Below, piece after piece: positions 29,282 through 37,544 of a DNA stretch of 64,000 nucleotides. The notes below the pieces were generated by a model that saw only the letters and a list, made by a program, of their open reading frames with translations, did no database searches and was not told the origin of the DNA. The number at the start of each line of letters is the position of its first letter. Within the stretch, counting starts at the first letter, position 1. The position numbers and the translations under genes were made by a program. Origin of the DNA: Rugamonas apoptosis (lineage in GTDB: Bacteria > Pseudomonadota > Gammaproteobacteria > Burkholderiales > Burkholderiaceae_D); NCBI RefSeq assembly GCF_014042355.1, contig NZ_JACEZU010000002.1:248001-312000 (forward strand), in the 5' to 3' direction.

Positions 29282-30247
29282 ATGGCGACAATCTCCCCTT
29301 CCAACTCCACATTCCACGCTCCCGCCCTCCATTCCCAGCGGCTGGCCATCTTCGCCACCATCGTGCGGGCCGGCAGCATCAGCGCGGCCGCCACCCAGCT
29401 CGGGTGCGGCAAGTCCGTCGTATCGCGCCAGCTGGCGCGGCTGGAACTGGAGCTGGGCGCACGCCTGATCCAGCGTTCCACTCGCCGCCTGGCGCTGACG
29501 GAGATCGGCGCGCTGGTGCTGCAACAGGCGCAGCAGATCGAACAGGCGCTGGAACGCATCGCCGACATCACCGACCAGTATCAGCAGCAGGTGCGCGGCC
29601 TGCTGCGCGTTTCGTGCTCGATCGCCGCGCGCCGCCCGCTGGCGCCGCTGCTGGCCGAGTTCACGGCCATGTACCCGCAAGTGAAAGTGTCGCTGCAACT
29701 GGAAGACCGGCTGGTGGACCTGATCGCGGAGCAGATCGACGTGGCCATCCGCACCTCCAACCTGGTCGATTCCACGCTGGTGGCACGCAAGCTGGCCGAC
29801 AACGTCACCATCATGGTGGCCGCCCCCGCCTACCTGGCGCGCGCCGGCACGCCGGCCACGCCGCAGGATCTGCGCGCGCACGCCTGCCTGCTGTACGCCA
29901 ACGGCGGCAGGGTGTATGACGAATGGACGTTTATCGGCGACGAGGGGCCGTATGTGGTGCGAGTGGATGGCCCGCTGCAGATCAATGATGGCGGCTCGCT
30001 GGTGACAGCCGCCGTGGCCGGCGCCGGCATCCTGCGCATCCCGCAGGCGCTGGCGCGCGAAGAGCTGGCCAAGGGTGAGCTGGTGCCGGTGCTGGCCGAT
30101 TGCCGGCTGCCGCCGGCGCCGGCCAGCTACGCCGTCTACCCGGCGCGCGACTTTTTGGCGCTGAAGACGGTCGCCTTTGTCGACTTTCTCCAGCAGCGCA
30201 TGGGAGACGTCAGTCCGCCAGGCCCAGCGCCTGCTTCTGCATCCTGA
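29282..30247 (+). CDS. LysR-family transcriptional regulator
   Basis: A 321-residue regulator. After a 15-residue extension, the HTH runs over residues 18-75 ([20 protein letters not shown], then [18 protein letters not shown]), followed by an effector-binding domain ([20 protein letters not shown]). It is divergent from the CurA-like reductase and probably controls it; the shared 98-base gap is AT-rich and contains ATTAGTCATCAATTAAGCATT, with LysR-type half sites. Its last 38 bases overlap the end of rph on the opposite strand. Confidence 0.9.
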   Translation: MATISPSNSTFHAPALHSQRLAIFATIVRAGSISAAATQLGCGKSVVSRQLARLELELGARLIQRSTRRLALTEIGALVLQQAQQIEQALERIADITDQYQQQVRGLLRVSCSIAARRPLAPLLAEFTAMYPQVKVSLQLEDRLVDLIAEQIDVAIRTSNLVDSTLVARKLADNVTIMVAAPAYLARAGTPATPQDLRAHACLLYANGGRVYDEWTFIGDEGPYVVRVDGPLQINDGGSLVTAAVAGAGILRIPQALAREELAKGELVPVLADCRLPPAPASYAVYPARDFLALKTVAFVDFLQQRMGDVSPPGPAPASAS

Positions 30248-30947
30248 TCAGATCAGCGATGCCGCCCTGGGCCAGGTCCAGCAGGCGGTTCATGCTGGCG
30301 CGGTCGAAGGCCGCGCCTTCGGCCGTGCCCTGCACTTCGATGAAATGGCCGGCGTCGGTCATCACCACGTTCATATCGGTGTCGCAGCCCGAGTCCTCCA
30401 CGTAGTCCAGGTCCAGCACTGGCATACCCTGGTACACGCCCACCGAGATGGCGGCCACGAAGTGCTTGAGCGGGATGGCCGGCACGGCGCCGCGCGCCAC
30501 CAGCTTGGAGAAGGCGTCGTAAGCGGCCACCATGGCGCCAGTGATGGACGCGGTGCGGGTGCCGCCGTCGGCCTGGATCACGTCGCAATCGAGGTGCAGG
30601 GTACGTTCGCCGATGGCCTCCAGGTCGAACGCGGCGCGCAGCGAGCGGCCGATCAGGCGCTGGATCTCCTGGGTGCGGCCGGACTGCTTGCCGCGCGCGG
30701 CCTCGCGGTCCATGCGGGTGTGGGTGGAACGGGGCAGCATGCCGTATTCGGCCGTCATCCAGCCCTGGCCTTTACCCTTCAGGAAGCCGGGTACTTTTTC
30801 CTCGATGCTGGCGGTGCAGATCACCTTGGTGTCGCCGCATTCGATCAGCACCGAACCTTCGGCGTGCTTGGTGTAATCGCGGGTCAGGCGCAGGGTGCGC
30901 AGCGCATCGACGGCGCGGCCGCTGGGGCGGGATACAAAAGTCATCAA
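30210..30947 (-). CDS. rph: ribonuclease PH
   Basis: Phosphorolytic 3'-5' exoribonuclease that trims tRNA and other RNA ends; 245 residues against 238 in E. coli. The N terminus [19 protein letters not shown] and the phosphate-binding region [14 protein letters not shown] are conserved, as is the [19 protein letters not shown] block. It is the last gene of a minus-strand run kinase - PP2C - rph, with a 15-base gap to the phosphatase. The 3' end overlaps the convergent LysR gene. Confidence 0.95.
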   Translation of the reverse strand: MMTFVSRPSGRAVDALRTLRLTRDYTKHAEGSVLIECGDTKVICTASIEEKVPGFLKGKGQGWMTAEYGMLPRSTHTRMDREAARGKQSGRTQEIQRLIGRSLRAAFDLEAIGERTLHLDCDVIQADGGTRTASITGAMVAAYDAFSKLVARGAVPAIPLKHFVAAISVGVYQGMPVLDLDYVEDSGCDTDMNVVMTDAGHFIEVQGTAEGAAFDRASMNRLLDLAQGGIADLIRMQKQALGLAD

Positions 30948-30962
30948 GTTTCCTATGTCAGT

Positions 30963-31958
30963 CTATTTCAGTATTTGGGAGGATTTTTCGATCGCCCCGC
31001 GAATTTCCGCGATGGCGCGTTCGATTTCGTCGTCGTTGAAGGCGTCCGCTTCCGGCGCCGGCGCGGCGTCGATGGCCTGCTCGGCGTCGGCCGCCGGCTT
31101 GGCTTCCGTCGGCGCGCCACCGTGGATGGTGGTGCTGTGCAGGTCCTCGGGCAGCGCCTCGGTCGAGATCACGGTGGACATGTCGGGCGCCGTCACGCTG
31201 GCGATGCCGTCGGTGACGCCGCCGCCCTGCCACATGATGGCCAGCGCCGTCACGTTGTCGCTGCCGGCGCCGGCCTTGGCCAGCGCCGTGCTGACCAGGT
31301 CCGGCACGGCGCGCACCACCGTCTGGGTGGCCAGCCGGTGCGCCATGTCTTCGTCCGGCAGCATAGACCACAAACCGTCGGAGCACAACAACAGCTGGTC
31401 GCCCGGCAGCAGGCTGGCGCGGCCCGACAATTCAATGCGCGGCACCACGCCCGCGCCCAGGCAGTTATACAGCTTGTTGCGGTCGGGATGGGTGGCACGC
31501 GCCGAGGGCGGCACCACGCCGCGCGCGATCAGGCTTTCCACATGCGAGTGGTCGCGCGTGTGCGCCAGCACTTTGCCGCCGCGCAGCCAGTACAGGCGCG
31601 AATCGCCCACATGGGCCCAGATCGCCGTGTTGTGCTGGACCAGGCACACCACCACCGTGGTGCGCGGCGTGTCCGGCAGGTTGTTGGCCGCGCAGTAGCG
31701 GTGGATGTCATGGTGCGCGGCCATGCAAGACAGCTCCAGGAAACGCTCCGGCTTCTTCACGTACGGCGTGGCCTGCTGCTGGAACATGGTGGAGATGGTC
31801 TGCAGCGCGATGGTGGCCGCCACCTCGCCGCGCAGGTGCCCGCCCATGCCATCGGCCAGCACCAGCAGCAGCGCGTCGCGGGTGAAGCTGTAGCCCATGC
31901 GGTCCTGGTTGACCTTGCGGCCGCCGATATGGCTTTCCTGATACACGGAGAATTGCAT
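30963..31958 (-). CDS. PP2C-family serine/threonine protein phosphatase
   Basis: A 331-residue Mn/Mg-dependent phosphatase. All metal-site motifs are seen: LADGMGG at 35-40 (Asp36), GDSR at 118-121, SDG at 193-195 and GSDN at 232-235. The catalytic domain takes up the first 250 residues. The remaining 80 are acidic and Ala-rich (AEQAIDAAPAPEADAFNDDEIE), possibly a docking tail. It lies 30 bases after a Ser/Thr kinase gene, so the two form a kinase/phosphatase pair. Soluble; no membrane segment. Confidence 0.92.
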   Translation of the reverse strand: MQFSVYQESHIGGRKVNQDRMGYSFTRDALLLVLADGMGGHLRGEVAATIALQTISTMFQQQATPYVKKPERFLELSCMAAHHDIHRYCAANNLPDTPRTTVVVCLVQHNTAIWAHVGDSRLYWLRGGKVLAHTRDHSHVESLIARGVVPPSARATHPDRNKLYNCLGAGVVPRIELSGRASLLPGDQLLLCSDGLWSMLPDEDMAHRLATQTVVRAVPDLVSTALAKAGAGSDNVTALAIMWQGGGVTDGIASVTAPDMSTVISTEALPEDLHSTTIHGGAPTEAKPAADAEQAIDAAPAPEADAFNDDEIERAIAEIRGAIEKSSQILK

Positions 31959-31988
31959 GGTGATGCCTTGTGTCGGTTGTTGACGCCG

Positions 31989-32999
31989 TTATTGCTGCGT
32001 GTCGGGCCCTGCCTTGTCCTTGCCGCGTCCCATGCCGCCCAGGCGGCCCACCAGGCCGCGCAAGCCGCCGCTCAGCTTTTCCAGCGTGCCCTGGGGCGCC
32101 GGCGCGGGCGCTTCCGGGGCCGGCGCCTGCAGCACCTTCTGCAAGGCGAACAGGCTTTGCGGGCGGGCCAGCGGATCGAGCGCCAGGCACCAGCGCACCA
32201 GCTTGACCAGCTCCTCCGAATACAGGCCGTCCAGCTTCTGGAAATGTGCCTCCATTTTATCCTCAGTCTTGCGCTGATCGGCCGGTTGTGGCGGCGATCC
32301 CACCATACAGGCGAACATCGAGGCGCCGATGCTGTAGACATCCGTCCACGGCCCCAGGGTCGCGTTGCGCGTGTACAGCTCAGGCGGCGCGAAGCCGGGG
32401 GTGTACATGGGCGTGAGCTTGGGCAGGTCGGTGTTGACGGTCTGGCGCGCCGCGCCGAAGTCGAGCAGCATGGGCGTGCCGTCGGTGCGGAGATAGATAT
32501 TGGCCGGTTTGAGGTCCAGGTGCAGCAACTTGTTGGCGTGCACCTCGCGCAGCCCGCGCAGCACCTGGGTGAAGATCTGGCGGATGAAAACCTCGTTGGG
32601 CCGGCTGCCCTTGGACTTCAGGCGCGCAATGTGTTCCTGCAGCGAGTGGCCCGACTCGTAGGCCATCACCATATAGACCGTGTCGTTGGCGCGGAAGAAA
32701 TTGAGCACGCTCACCACGTTGGGGTGGGCGATGCGGGCCAGCGCCCGCCCCTCCTCGAAAAAGCACTTGAGGCCGATGCGGAACACAGGCAGGTTGGCCT
32801 TGGAAATGGCGGGCACCAATTCGCCTTCCTGGCGTAACGCCAGCGAACTGGGCAGATATTCCTTGATCGCCACCGCATTGCCGTCCGGGTCATACGCCAG
32901 ATAAACAATACTGAACCCACCGGACGCAATTTTCTTTACAATGCGATATCCAGCAATTTCCAGTCCATCCGGCAACGGAGCGTTGTTCTGTGCAGCCAT
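31989..32999 (-). CDS. serine/threonine protein kinase (Hanks type)
   Basis: A 336-residue kinase starting at the ATG at 32999, which has GAGGAAA before it; the longer frame to 33089 overlaps yicC and is unlikely. The Gly-rich loop is ASGGFS (25-30), the ATP-binding Lys is Lys46 (VAIKEYL), the catalytic loop is HLDLKPAN at 160-167, and the metal-binding DFG is at 180-182. The usual Arg before the catalytic Asp is Leu, so it is a non-RD kinase and may not need activation-loop phosphorylation. No membrane or PASTA region follows; the last 45 residues are Pro/Ala- and Gly-rich. It pairs with the PP2C gene downstream. Confidence 0.92.
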   Translation of the reverse strand: MAAQNNAPLPDGLEIAGYRIVKKIASGGFSIVYLAYDPDGNAVAIKEYLPSSLALRQEGELVPAISKANLPVFRIGLKCFFEEGRALARIAHPNVVSVLNFFRANDTVYMVMAYESGHSLQEHIARLKSKGSRPNEVFIRQIFTQVLRGLREVHANKLLHLDLKPANIYLRTDGTPMLLDFGAARQTVNTDLPKLTPMYTPGFAPPELYTRNATLGPWTDVYSIGASMFACMVGSPPQPADQRKTEDKMEAHFQKLDGLYSEELVKLVRWCLALDPLARPQSLFALQKVLQAPAPEAPAPAPQGTLEKLSGGLRGLVGRLGGMGRGKDKAGPDTQQ

Positions 33000-33072
33000 A
33001 AGTTTCCTCGCCTCAACAACCGGATTGTGTGGATAATTCACTGATTTGTAAAGATTTAACCGGGGACATCCA

Positions 33073-33978
33073 TTGAGCATTTCCAGCATGACAGGCTACG
33101 CGGTTGCCACCAGCGAGAGCGCGGCGGGAACCTTGACGATCGAGATCAAGAGCGTAAATTCGCGTTTTCTTGACCTGCAGTTTCGAATAAACGACGATTT
33201 ACGCGCGCTCGAACCGGACTTGCGTGCCGCCGTCATGGCTGCCATCACCCGTGGCAAAGTGGAAATCCGTCTCAGTTTCGGACGCAAGGCCGCCACCAGC
33301 GGCAGCACCGCGCTGAACATGGCCCTGCTCGGTGAATTGCAACGATTACAACTCGAAGTGGGCAAGCACTTCGTCAACGCCCCCGCCATGACTGTGGCGG
33401 AATTGCTGCGCTGGCCAGGCGTGATCGAGGAAGCCCAGATCGGCCAGGAATCTCTGCAGGCCGACGTGGCCGCCCTCACCGCCCGCACCGTGGCCGCCTT
33501 CGTCACCAGCCGCCAGCGCGAAGGCGCGGCGCTGGAAGCCATGCTGACGGCCCGCATCGACGCCATGGAAGCCATCGTCAAGCGTATCACGCCCCTGATT
33601 CCGCAAGTGGTGGCCGCCTTCCAGCAGAAAGCCGTGGAACGCATGCAGGACGCGCTGGGCCTGGCCTGCCAGGGTTCGAACTCGTCGCTGTCGCGCCAGG
33701 ACGCGCTGGAGCGCATCCGCCAGGAAGTGATCCTGTACGGCATCCGCATCGACGTGGCAGAGGAACTGGGCCGGCTCTCGGCCCACCTGACGGAAACCCG
33801 CCACATCCTGAAAAAAGGCGGCCAGGTCGGCAAACGCCTGGACTTCATGATGCAGGAACTGAACCGCGAAGCGAACACCCTGGGCGCCAAAGCCTCCGTC
33901 AAGGAACTGGCCGACGCGTCGATGGAACTGAAACTGCTGATCGAGCAGATGCGGGAGCAGGTGCAGAACCTGGAGTAA
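33073..33978 (+). CDS. yicC: YicC family endoribonuclease-like protein
   Basis: A 301-residue protein of the YicC/YloC family, some members of which have RNase activity. I start at the TTG at 33073 because family members begin M-x-x-SMTGYA and this start gives MSISSMTGYA; an ATG at 33088 would give only MTGYA. The conserved LTIEIKSVNSRFLDLQFR block and the end KLLIEQMREQVQNLE are intact. It is divergent from the Ser/Thr kinase. In relatives gmk follows closely; here about 4.7 kb of foreign-looking DNA intervenes. Confidence 0.9.
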   Translation: MSISSMTGYAVATSESAAGTLTIEIKSVNSRFLDLQFRINDDLRALEPDLRAAVMAAITRGKVEIRLSFGRKAATSGSTALNMALLGELQRLQLEVGKHFVNAPAMTVAELLRWPGVIEEAQIGQESLQADVAALTARTVAAFVTSRQREGAALEAMLTARIDAMEAIVKRITPLIPQVVAAFQQKAVERMQDALGLACQGSNSSLSRQDALERIRQEVILYGIRIDVAEELGRLSAHLTETRHILKKGGQVGKRLDFMMQELNREANTLGAKASVKELADASMELKLLIEQMREQVQNLE

Positions 33979-33989
33979 GGGCTAGCGCG

Positions 33990-34197
33990 GGGCGTCTCCC
34001 GGCGCCCTATTGCACTGCTCAGCTCTTGCTATGTAGTCTTGGCGCGGCATTGGATGCCGTACCATCCGGTCACAGGATGGATTCGCCCGTGGTTCAGGGT
34101 TGCTAGTGGGCCGCCGCTCCCAGCAGCGGGTGATGATCGCGAGCCGAGGTTGTTACACAATGACTCGGAGGACGTGAACTTGCCGACCATTGGCCTC
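33990..34197 (+). mobile_element. left-end relic of an IS110-family element (non-coding end plus first codons of the transposase)
   Basis: The 314-base gap after yicC ends in CGGAGGACGTGAAC followed by TTG-CCG-ACC-ATT-GGC-CTC-TTA-TAG. This reads M-P-T-I-G-L before stopping; IS110-type transposases often start with a very similar TIGLD peptide. The preceding sequence has stem-loops (CCATCC 34062-34067 with GGATGG 34075-34080; CCGCT 34114-34118 with AGCGG 34125-34129), and in tone it resembles the structured left end of this family. No transposase body follows, so the element is truncated. The boundaries are approximate, and the identification rests on recognition, not a search. Confidence 0.4.
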
Positions 34198-34292
34198 TTA
34201 TAGTGCGTGTTGGCTCAGACTTTGCTGACACTTGACGTCCGACGATGGTCCGTTTCCGCCCCGAAGCCGACGGTGAAAGCATGAGCTGACAC

Positions 34293-34694
34293 TCAAACGC
34301 GAGAACGCTGAACGACTGCGAACACGTCGCCTAACGTCAGTTTTTCGCTCCAAATTTCACTAAGTGCAATCCCATATTTCGCACTTAGGTCGTCAGTCAA
34401 TGTCTCAAGCTCCATCGCGTCTGCTACCCAACGGTTCGGATATAGGTCGCGATAGATTTCCCATACTCGGTCATGTGGGCTGAACTTCAGCCTTTCACTA
34501 TCTCGAAAGGCAAATGCAGAGGTGAAGAGCGATAGAAATTCCCGAATCTCGTCCTTTGTCGCTTGAGGGAATGCACTTCGCCACTGAGCGCCTTCGCATT
34601 TCCGGGCTCGATATCTCCTCGGCAGACTGGTTCCGAACTTTAACCAGAGAGCCGATAGCAAAATCAGGAAACCTGCTACTGCGAGTGTGCTCAT
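34293..34694 (-). CDS. hypothetical membrane-anchored small protein
   Basis: A 133-residue product with one N-terminal membrane helix (LAVAGFLILLSALWLKF) and a short basic linker (PRRYRARK). A soluble domain follows (FSPHDRVWEIYRDLYPNRW, then LETLTDDLSAKYGIAL). The spacing of acidic residues and the LTLGDVF ending recall acyl-carrier-like proteins of the DUF1493 sort, but no phosphopantetheine serine motif is clear. It is the last of six minus-strand genes in the yicC-gmk insertion and has lower GC than the core genes. Function unknown. Confidence 0.55.
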   Translation of the reverse strand: MSTLAVAGFLILLSALWLKFGTSLPRRYRARKCEGAQWRSAFPQATKDEIREFLSLFTSAFAFRDSERLKFSPHDRVWEIYRDLYPNRWVADAMELETLTDDLSAKYGIALSEIWSEKLTLGDVFAVVQRSRV

Positions 34695-34778
34695 ATCACA
34701 CCTTCTGGGTCGATGTCGTCAACACGTCGCCAATGACTGTTTTTGGCCGTCAACTGTCTTCAGCTGTACGAATTACCG

Positions 34779-35408
34779 CTATGGCAGCACGGCGGTGGAC
34801 CATGGCGAGAGCACTCGCCAGCCAAGTTTTTCATAGAGGGCGCGCCCGTCTTTCGTCGCGACCAAGAGCCGCTCGGTCTTTCTGGCCCTTTCGGCCATCG
34901 AGTCCAAAGTCTTCATCACCACGGTGCCAAGACCGAGACGTCGATGCGCTTCGTCGGTCACGATCTGGTCAAATACGGCACAGCCCACCCGCAGTGCAAT
35001 GCGTCCAAAAGCAGCTGTCGTGTCGCTGACGTGCATGATGCGGGCGATGTACCCACCATGCTCTGCTTCCAGCGTGATGCGATAGTCCTGCGGTAGCTCT
35101 GTATTGGCAACCATGGCTGTCGGTCCCTGCATGAGATAACCAATGTCTTCGATTCTCCAATGGCCCGGCAACGCCGAACGCAGGGTGCCTGGATCAACCG
35201 CCGCCTTCAGGTAGACGCGCGGCACGTGAATTTGCTTAGCGCAGGCTTGAAGGGCCAGCCCAGCGTCAAGGAACACATGGCGGCGCAGCTCCACAGCGTT
35301 GCCAACCTCGACGCACAGGCCGCCGGCTTGATGGAAGGGAAGTGGCAAGCCACGGGCAAGGCTCCTGCCGATAAGCCAGCGTTCGATGAGTGCGAGATCA
35401 GGGTTCAT
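34779..35408 (-). CDS. GNAT family N-acetyltransferase
   Basis: From the ATG at 35408 the protein is 209 residues; the longer frame to 35606 runs through a repeat motif and into the neighbouring gene, so I reject it. Residues 100-209 are a GNAT domain with the acetyl-CoA loop RRLGLGTVVM at 156-165 and an ending ALYEKLGWRVLSPWS. The N-terminal 90 residues (ERWLIGRSLARGLPLP) form a family-specific extension. The substrate is unknown. It lies 19 bases downstream of a copy of the recurring CAGCAATTGGCCGA motif. Confidence 0.75.
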   Translation of the reverse strand: MNPDLALIERWLIGRSLARGLPLPFHQAGGLCVEVGNAVELRRHVFLDAGLALQACAKQIHVPRVYLKAAVDPGTLRSALPGHWRIEDIGYLMQGPTAMVANTELPQDYRITLEAEHGGYIARIMHVSDTTAAFGRIALRVGCAVFDQIVTDEAHRRLGLGTVVMKTLDSMAERARKTERLLVATKDGRALYEKLGWRVLSPWSTAVLP

Positions 35409-35426
35409 TGGGTTGATATTCAAAGG

Positions 35427-35448
35427 CAGCAATTGGCCGAATTCGGCC
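35427..35448. repeat. island palindromic motif, copy A
   Basis: CAGCAATTGGCCGA followed by ATTCGGCC. Copy C (36511-36532) is identical in 21 of 22 positions. GGCCGAATTCGGCC at 35435-35448 is a perfect 14-base palindrome. It ends 19 bases before the GNAT start. Confidence 0.7.
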
Positions 35449-35535
35449 GACGCCCTCAGGTTAGCAGCTTGCTTATCTGCAAAACTCACGAATTCTAACT
35501 CTGGGCTGAAGACGCTCTGTACCGGACGTTCCCTC

Positions 35536-36063
35536 TTAACGTTGCGGGTCCACGTTCCTCTGTCGGCGAACGTGGGCTTGTACGTAGGCGAACCACTTGT
35601 CGTCATCTAACGAGCGACCATCCGCTGTGTCGATTTCCTCGAAACTCCGCCATGTTACGGGACGATCCCGGAACACCAGGTACGTTTTTCCGACGACGAA
35701 GTCAGGGTATATGACGCAATCAGTGTCGTTCATCACGCGTCCCCCGCCTCTACGCCAGAAGGCGGCGTCCTGGTGGTGGTCAAACGTCGTGTCGCGGCTG
35801 CGTCCCGGCGCGCGACCCAACAAAGAGAACAACTGCTCGTTACGTCCCGTCAATCGTTTTACGGCAAGGAACTGATAATCGACCTCTCGACCATTCTCGA
35901 GCCGACGCGCCGCGCTGATCACTTTCGCTAGCACGATGTCATTGGCCAGCGCTATTTGAACATCAGGGTTGACGAGTTGTTCGGCGGGAGGGGCACGACA
36001 CGCCCAGCTCGCGCTAGGGATGATGGATAGTGCACACAGCAGCAGAGGACGAATCAGGGGCAT
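35536..36063 (-). CDS. hypothetical secreted protein
   Basis: A 175-residue product with a signal peptide (MPLIRPLLLCALSIIPSASWA) cleaved before CRAPPAEQ. A Cys at or just after the cleavage point and another in NDTDCVIYP may form a disulfide. The sequence alternates short strands (DIVLAKVISAAR, YQFLAVKRL) like a small beta-barrel; I do not recognise a family. It belongs to the minus-strand gene series of the yicC-gmk insertion and has a copy of the palindromic motif about 35 bases upstream of its start. Confidence 0.55.
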   Translation of the reverse strand: MPLIRPLLLCALSIIPSASWACRAPPAEQLVNPDVQIALANDIVLAKVISAARRLENGREVDYQFLAVKRLTGRNEQLFSLLGRAPGRSRDTTFDHHQDAAFWRRGGGRVMNDTDCVIYPDFVVGKTYLVFRDRPVTWRSFEEIDTADGRSLDDDKWFAYVQAHVRRQRNVDPQR

Positions 36064-36093
36064 TGATGACCTTTCCTAAACGCGAGTGGCCGG

Positions 36094-36111
36094 TCCTGGC
36101 CGACTTCGGCC
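36094..36111. repeat. island palindromic motif, copy B
   Basis: TCCTGGCCGACTTCGGCC; the core GGCCGACTTCGGCC (36098-36111) is identical to copy C and differs by one base from copy A. It lies about 31 bases before the start of the secreted-protein gene. Confidence 0.65.
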
Positions 36112-36161
36112 TCCCAAAACTGTAGGTCATTGTGAGCAGGATCAGGCTTTCACCAAGGCAA

Positions 36162-36482
36162 CTACAACGCCCCTTTGAAGACGTCATATTCGGCAACGAT
36201 TGGGGGCTGGGGGCTGAATGCCTTGTAGTAGTAAACGTCTCGCTCGTAGGGCTCTAACTCGACAGCTCGTGGACCGTAAGTAAGAACAGCAACCTTCGCG
36301 GCCAGCACAATCAGCTTCTCAACGTCTGGAGAGAACTCAGTGGCCTTGTTGCATTGAAGGTCCACAGATTTCGTTCGCAAGCGGCTCGCAAGCTCCGCCC
36401 CATTTTTCGTCACCTTCGAGGTGTGAAGGAATTCTTCAGCTTCAAGTATCAGATTCTCGATTTGTTCAACTTTCAACATCAT
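36162..36482 (-). CDS. hypothetical small protein
   Basis: A 106-residue soluble, mostly helical protein (QIENLILEAEEFLHTSK, then VEKLIVLAAKVAVLTYGPRAV) ending in an aromatic stretch (DVYYYKAFSPQPP). There are two adjacent ATG codons (36482, 36479) with AAGGA upstream. No family recognised; the size and context are like those of immunity or antitoxin-type proteins, but there is no direct support for that. It is in the minus-strand island series, with motif copy C about 29 bases upstream. Confidence 0.5.
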   Translation of the reverse strand: MMLKVEQIENLILEAEEFLHTSKVTKNGAELASRLRTKSVDLQCNKATEFSPDVEKLIVLAAKVAVLTYGPRAVELEPYERDVYYYKAFSPQPPIVAEYDVFKGAL

Positions 36483-36510
36483 TGGCTCATTCCTTAGCTA
36501 TCTCTGATGT

Positions 36511-36532
36511 CAGCAATTGGCCGACTTCGGCC
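36511..36532. repeat. island palindromic motif, copy C
   Basis: CAGCAATTGGCCGA followed by CTTCGGCC; one mismatch to copy A. The wider context TGTCCGCGACGTGGCAC ... TTGCTGACA on the other strand makes a longer imperfect palindrome of about 65 bases, as at the ends of small cassette-like or MITE-like units. Confidence 0.7.
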
Positions 36533-36625
36533 TGCCGGCACATTGTGTTGTGCCACGTCGCGGACACTTTGCGTTACCTTAATTAATTCAGAAAATTGGT
36601 ATCTTTGAGAATGAGTAATGCCGCC

Positions 36626-37273
36626 TTACTTGCACGACACTTGAACGTTGACGAAGTTGGCAAAGTCACCGAAACTCAAAGCTCCGGAGCCACCAGTGAG
36701 CGTGCAGGTCTGCCCTATTGGATTGGTTTTTACAGTCACCTCGTAGCCACCCGCGCGCCCTGCGTAGACGGCCTGCTTGGCGTAATTATCCGCAAACAGA
36801 TACAGGCCGTTGTCCGTGACAGTCAAAACGCTCGCGCCGTTGGCAAAGGTAACACTCTGGCCAGAAGCCAATCCAGAAACCGTCACGCCGACATTGAAAT
36901 TGGCAAAGGCAAGAGCGGCCGGTTGACAGGTGACTACTACCGTCGGAACACTTGTCACTCCTTGTGGCACTGTGCCACTTCCACTCAGCACGTTGCAGTT
37001 GTAACCGCTCGGTTGGGTGACCAGCGTAACGTTATAAGCAAGGCCCGCAGCCACTTTTTTATTGAATGTAAAAACACCGCCCCCCGTAACGGCGAGCGTT
37101 TCAACATCACCATTTTTTAACAGCACCGTTACACCGGTCGGCATGCCGCTCACCGCCCCGCTTATCGCCGCCTCTGTGGGGGCCGCAGTATCTGCGCCTG
37201 CGTTGGTACTGCTACCACCGCAGGCAGCCAAGGCTGCCGTCAACACCGTCAGGAAAAGTAAGTTATTGCGCAT
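36626..37273 (-). CDS. lipoprotein with two tandem beta-rich repeats
   Basis: A 215-residue lipoprotein; an in-frame ATG three codons earlier (37282) is also possible. The signal peptide ends in a lipobox (LAACGG). The rest is two related repeats of about 80 residues. Each runs from GxVSGxxxGxxV through xLxVTxxGxxxF to a PxGxxCxxxxGSG segment and a closing VxVxC. Such repeats are common in surface lipoproteins of Oxalobacteraceae-type bacteria. Function unknown; presumably outer-membrane or periplasmic. Confidence 0.7.
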   Translation of the reverse strand: MRNNLLFLTVLTAALAACGGSSTNAGADTAAPTEAAISGAVSGMPTGVTVLLKNGDVETLAVTGGGVFTFNKKVAAGLAYNVTLVTQPSGYNCNVLSGSGTVPQGVTSVPTVVVTCQPAALAFANFNVGVTVSGLASGQSVTFANGASVLTVTDNGLYLFADNYAKQAVYAGRAGGYEVTVKTNPIGQTCTLTGGSGALSFGDFANFVNVQVSCK

Positions 37274-37544
37274 GGTTGTCATCCCAAAAATCGAAAAGTA
37301 TCAAAGATATCAGATTTCATAAATGACAAATTCACGGTTTTCCACGCTGTTGGATGTGTTTCACAGCCGTGATTGCTGGCCTGCACTGGCAATGTCCATA
37401 TCCATGTCGGCTCTGGGCCGATTGTATGCGGTCAGGATATCGAACTCATCGGCGCTTCGCCACTTTGCAAACACGAGCAGCAACAGCTTGTCAAAGGGTC
37501 GATTGGCATACTAAACGTTTCGAACGATATCCCGCGCCGGTGGA

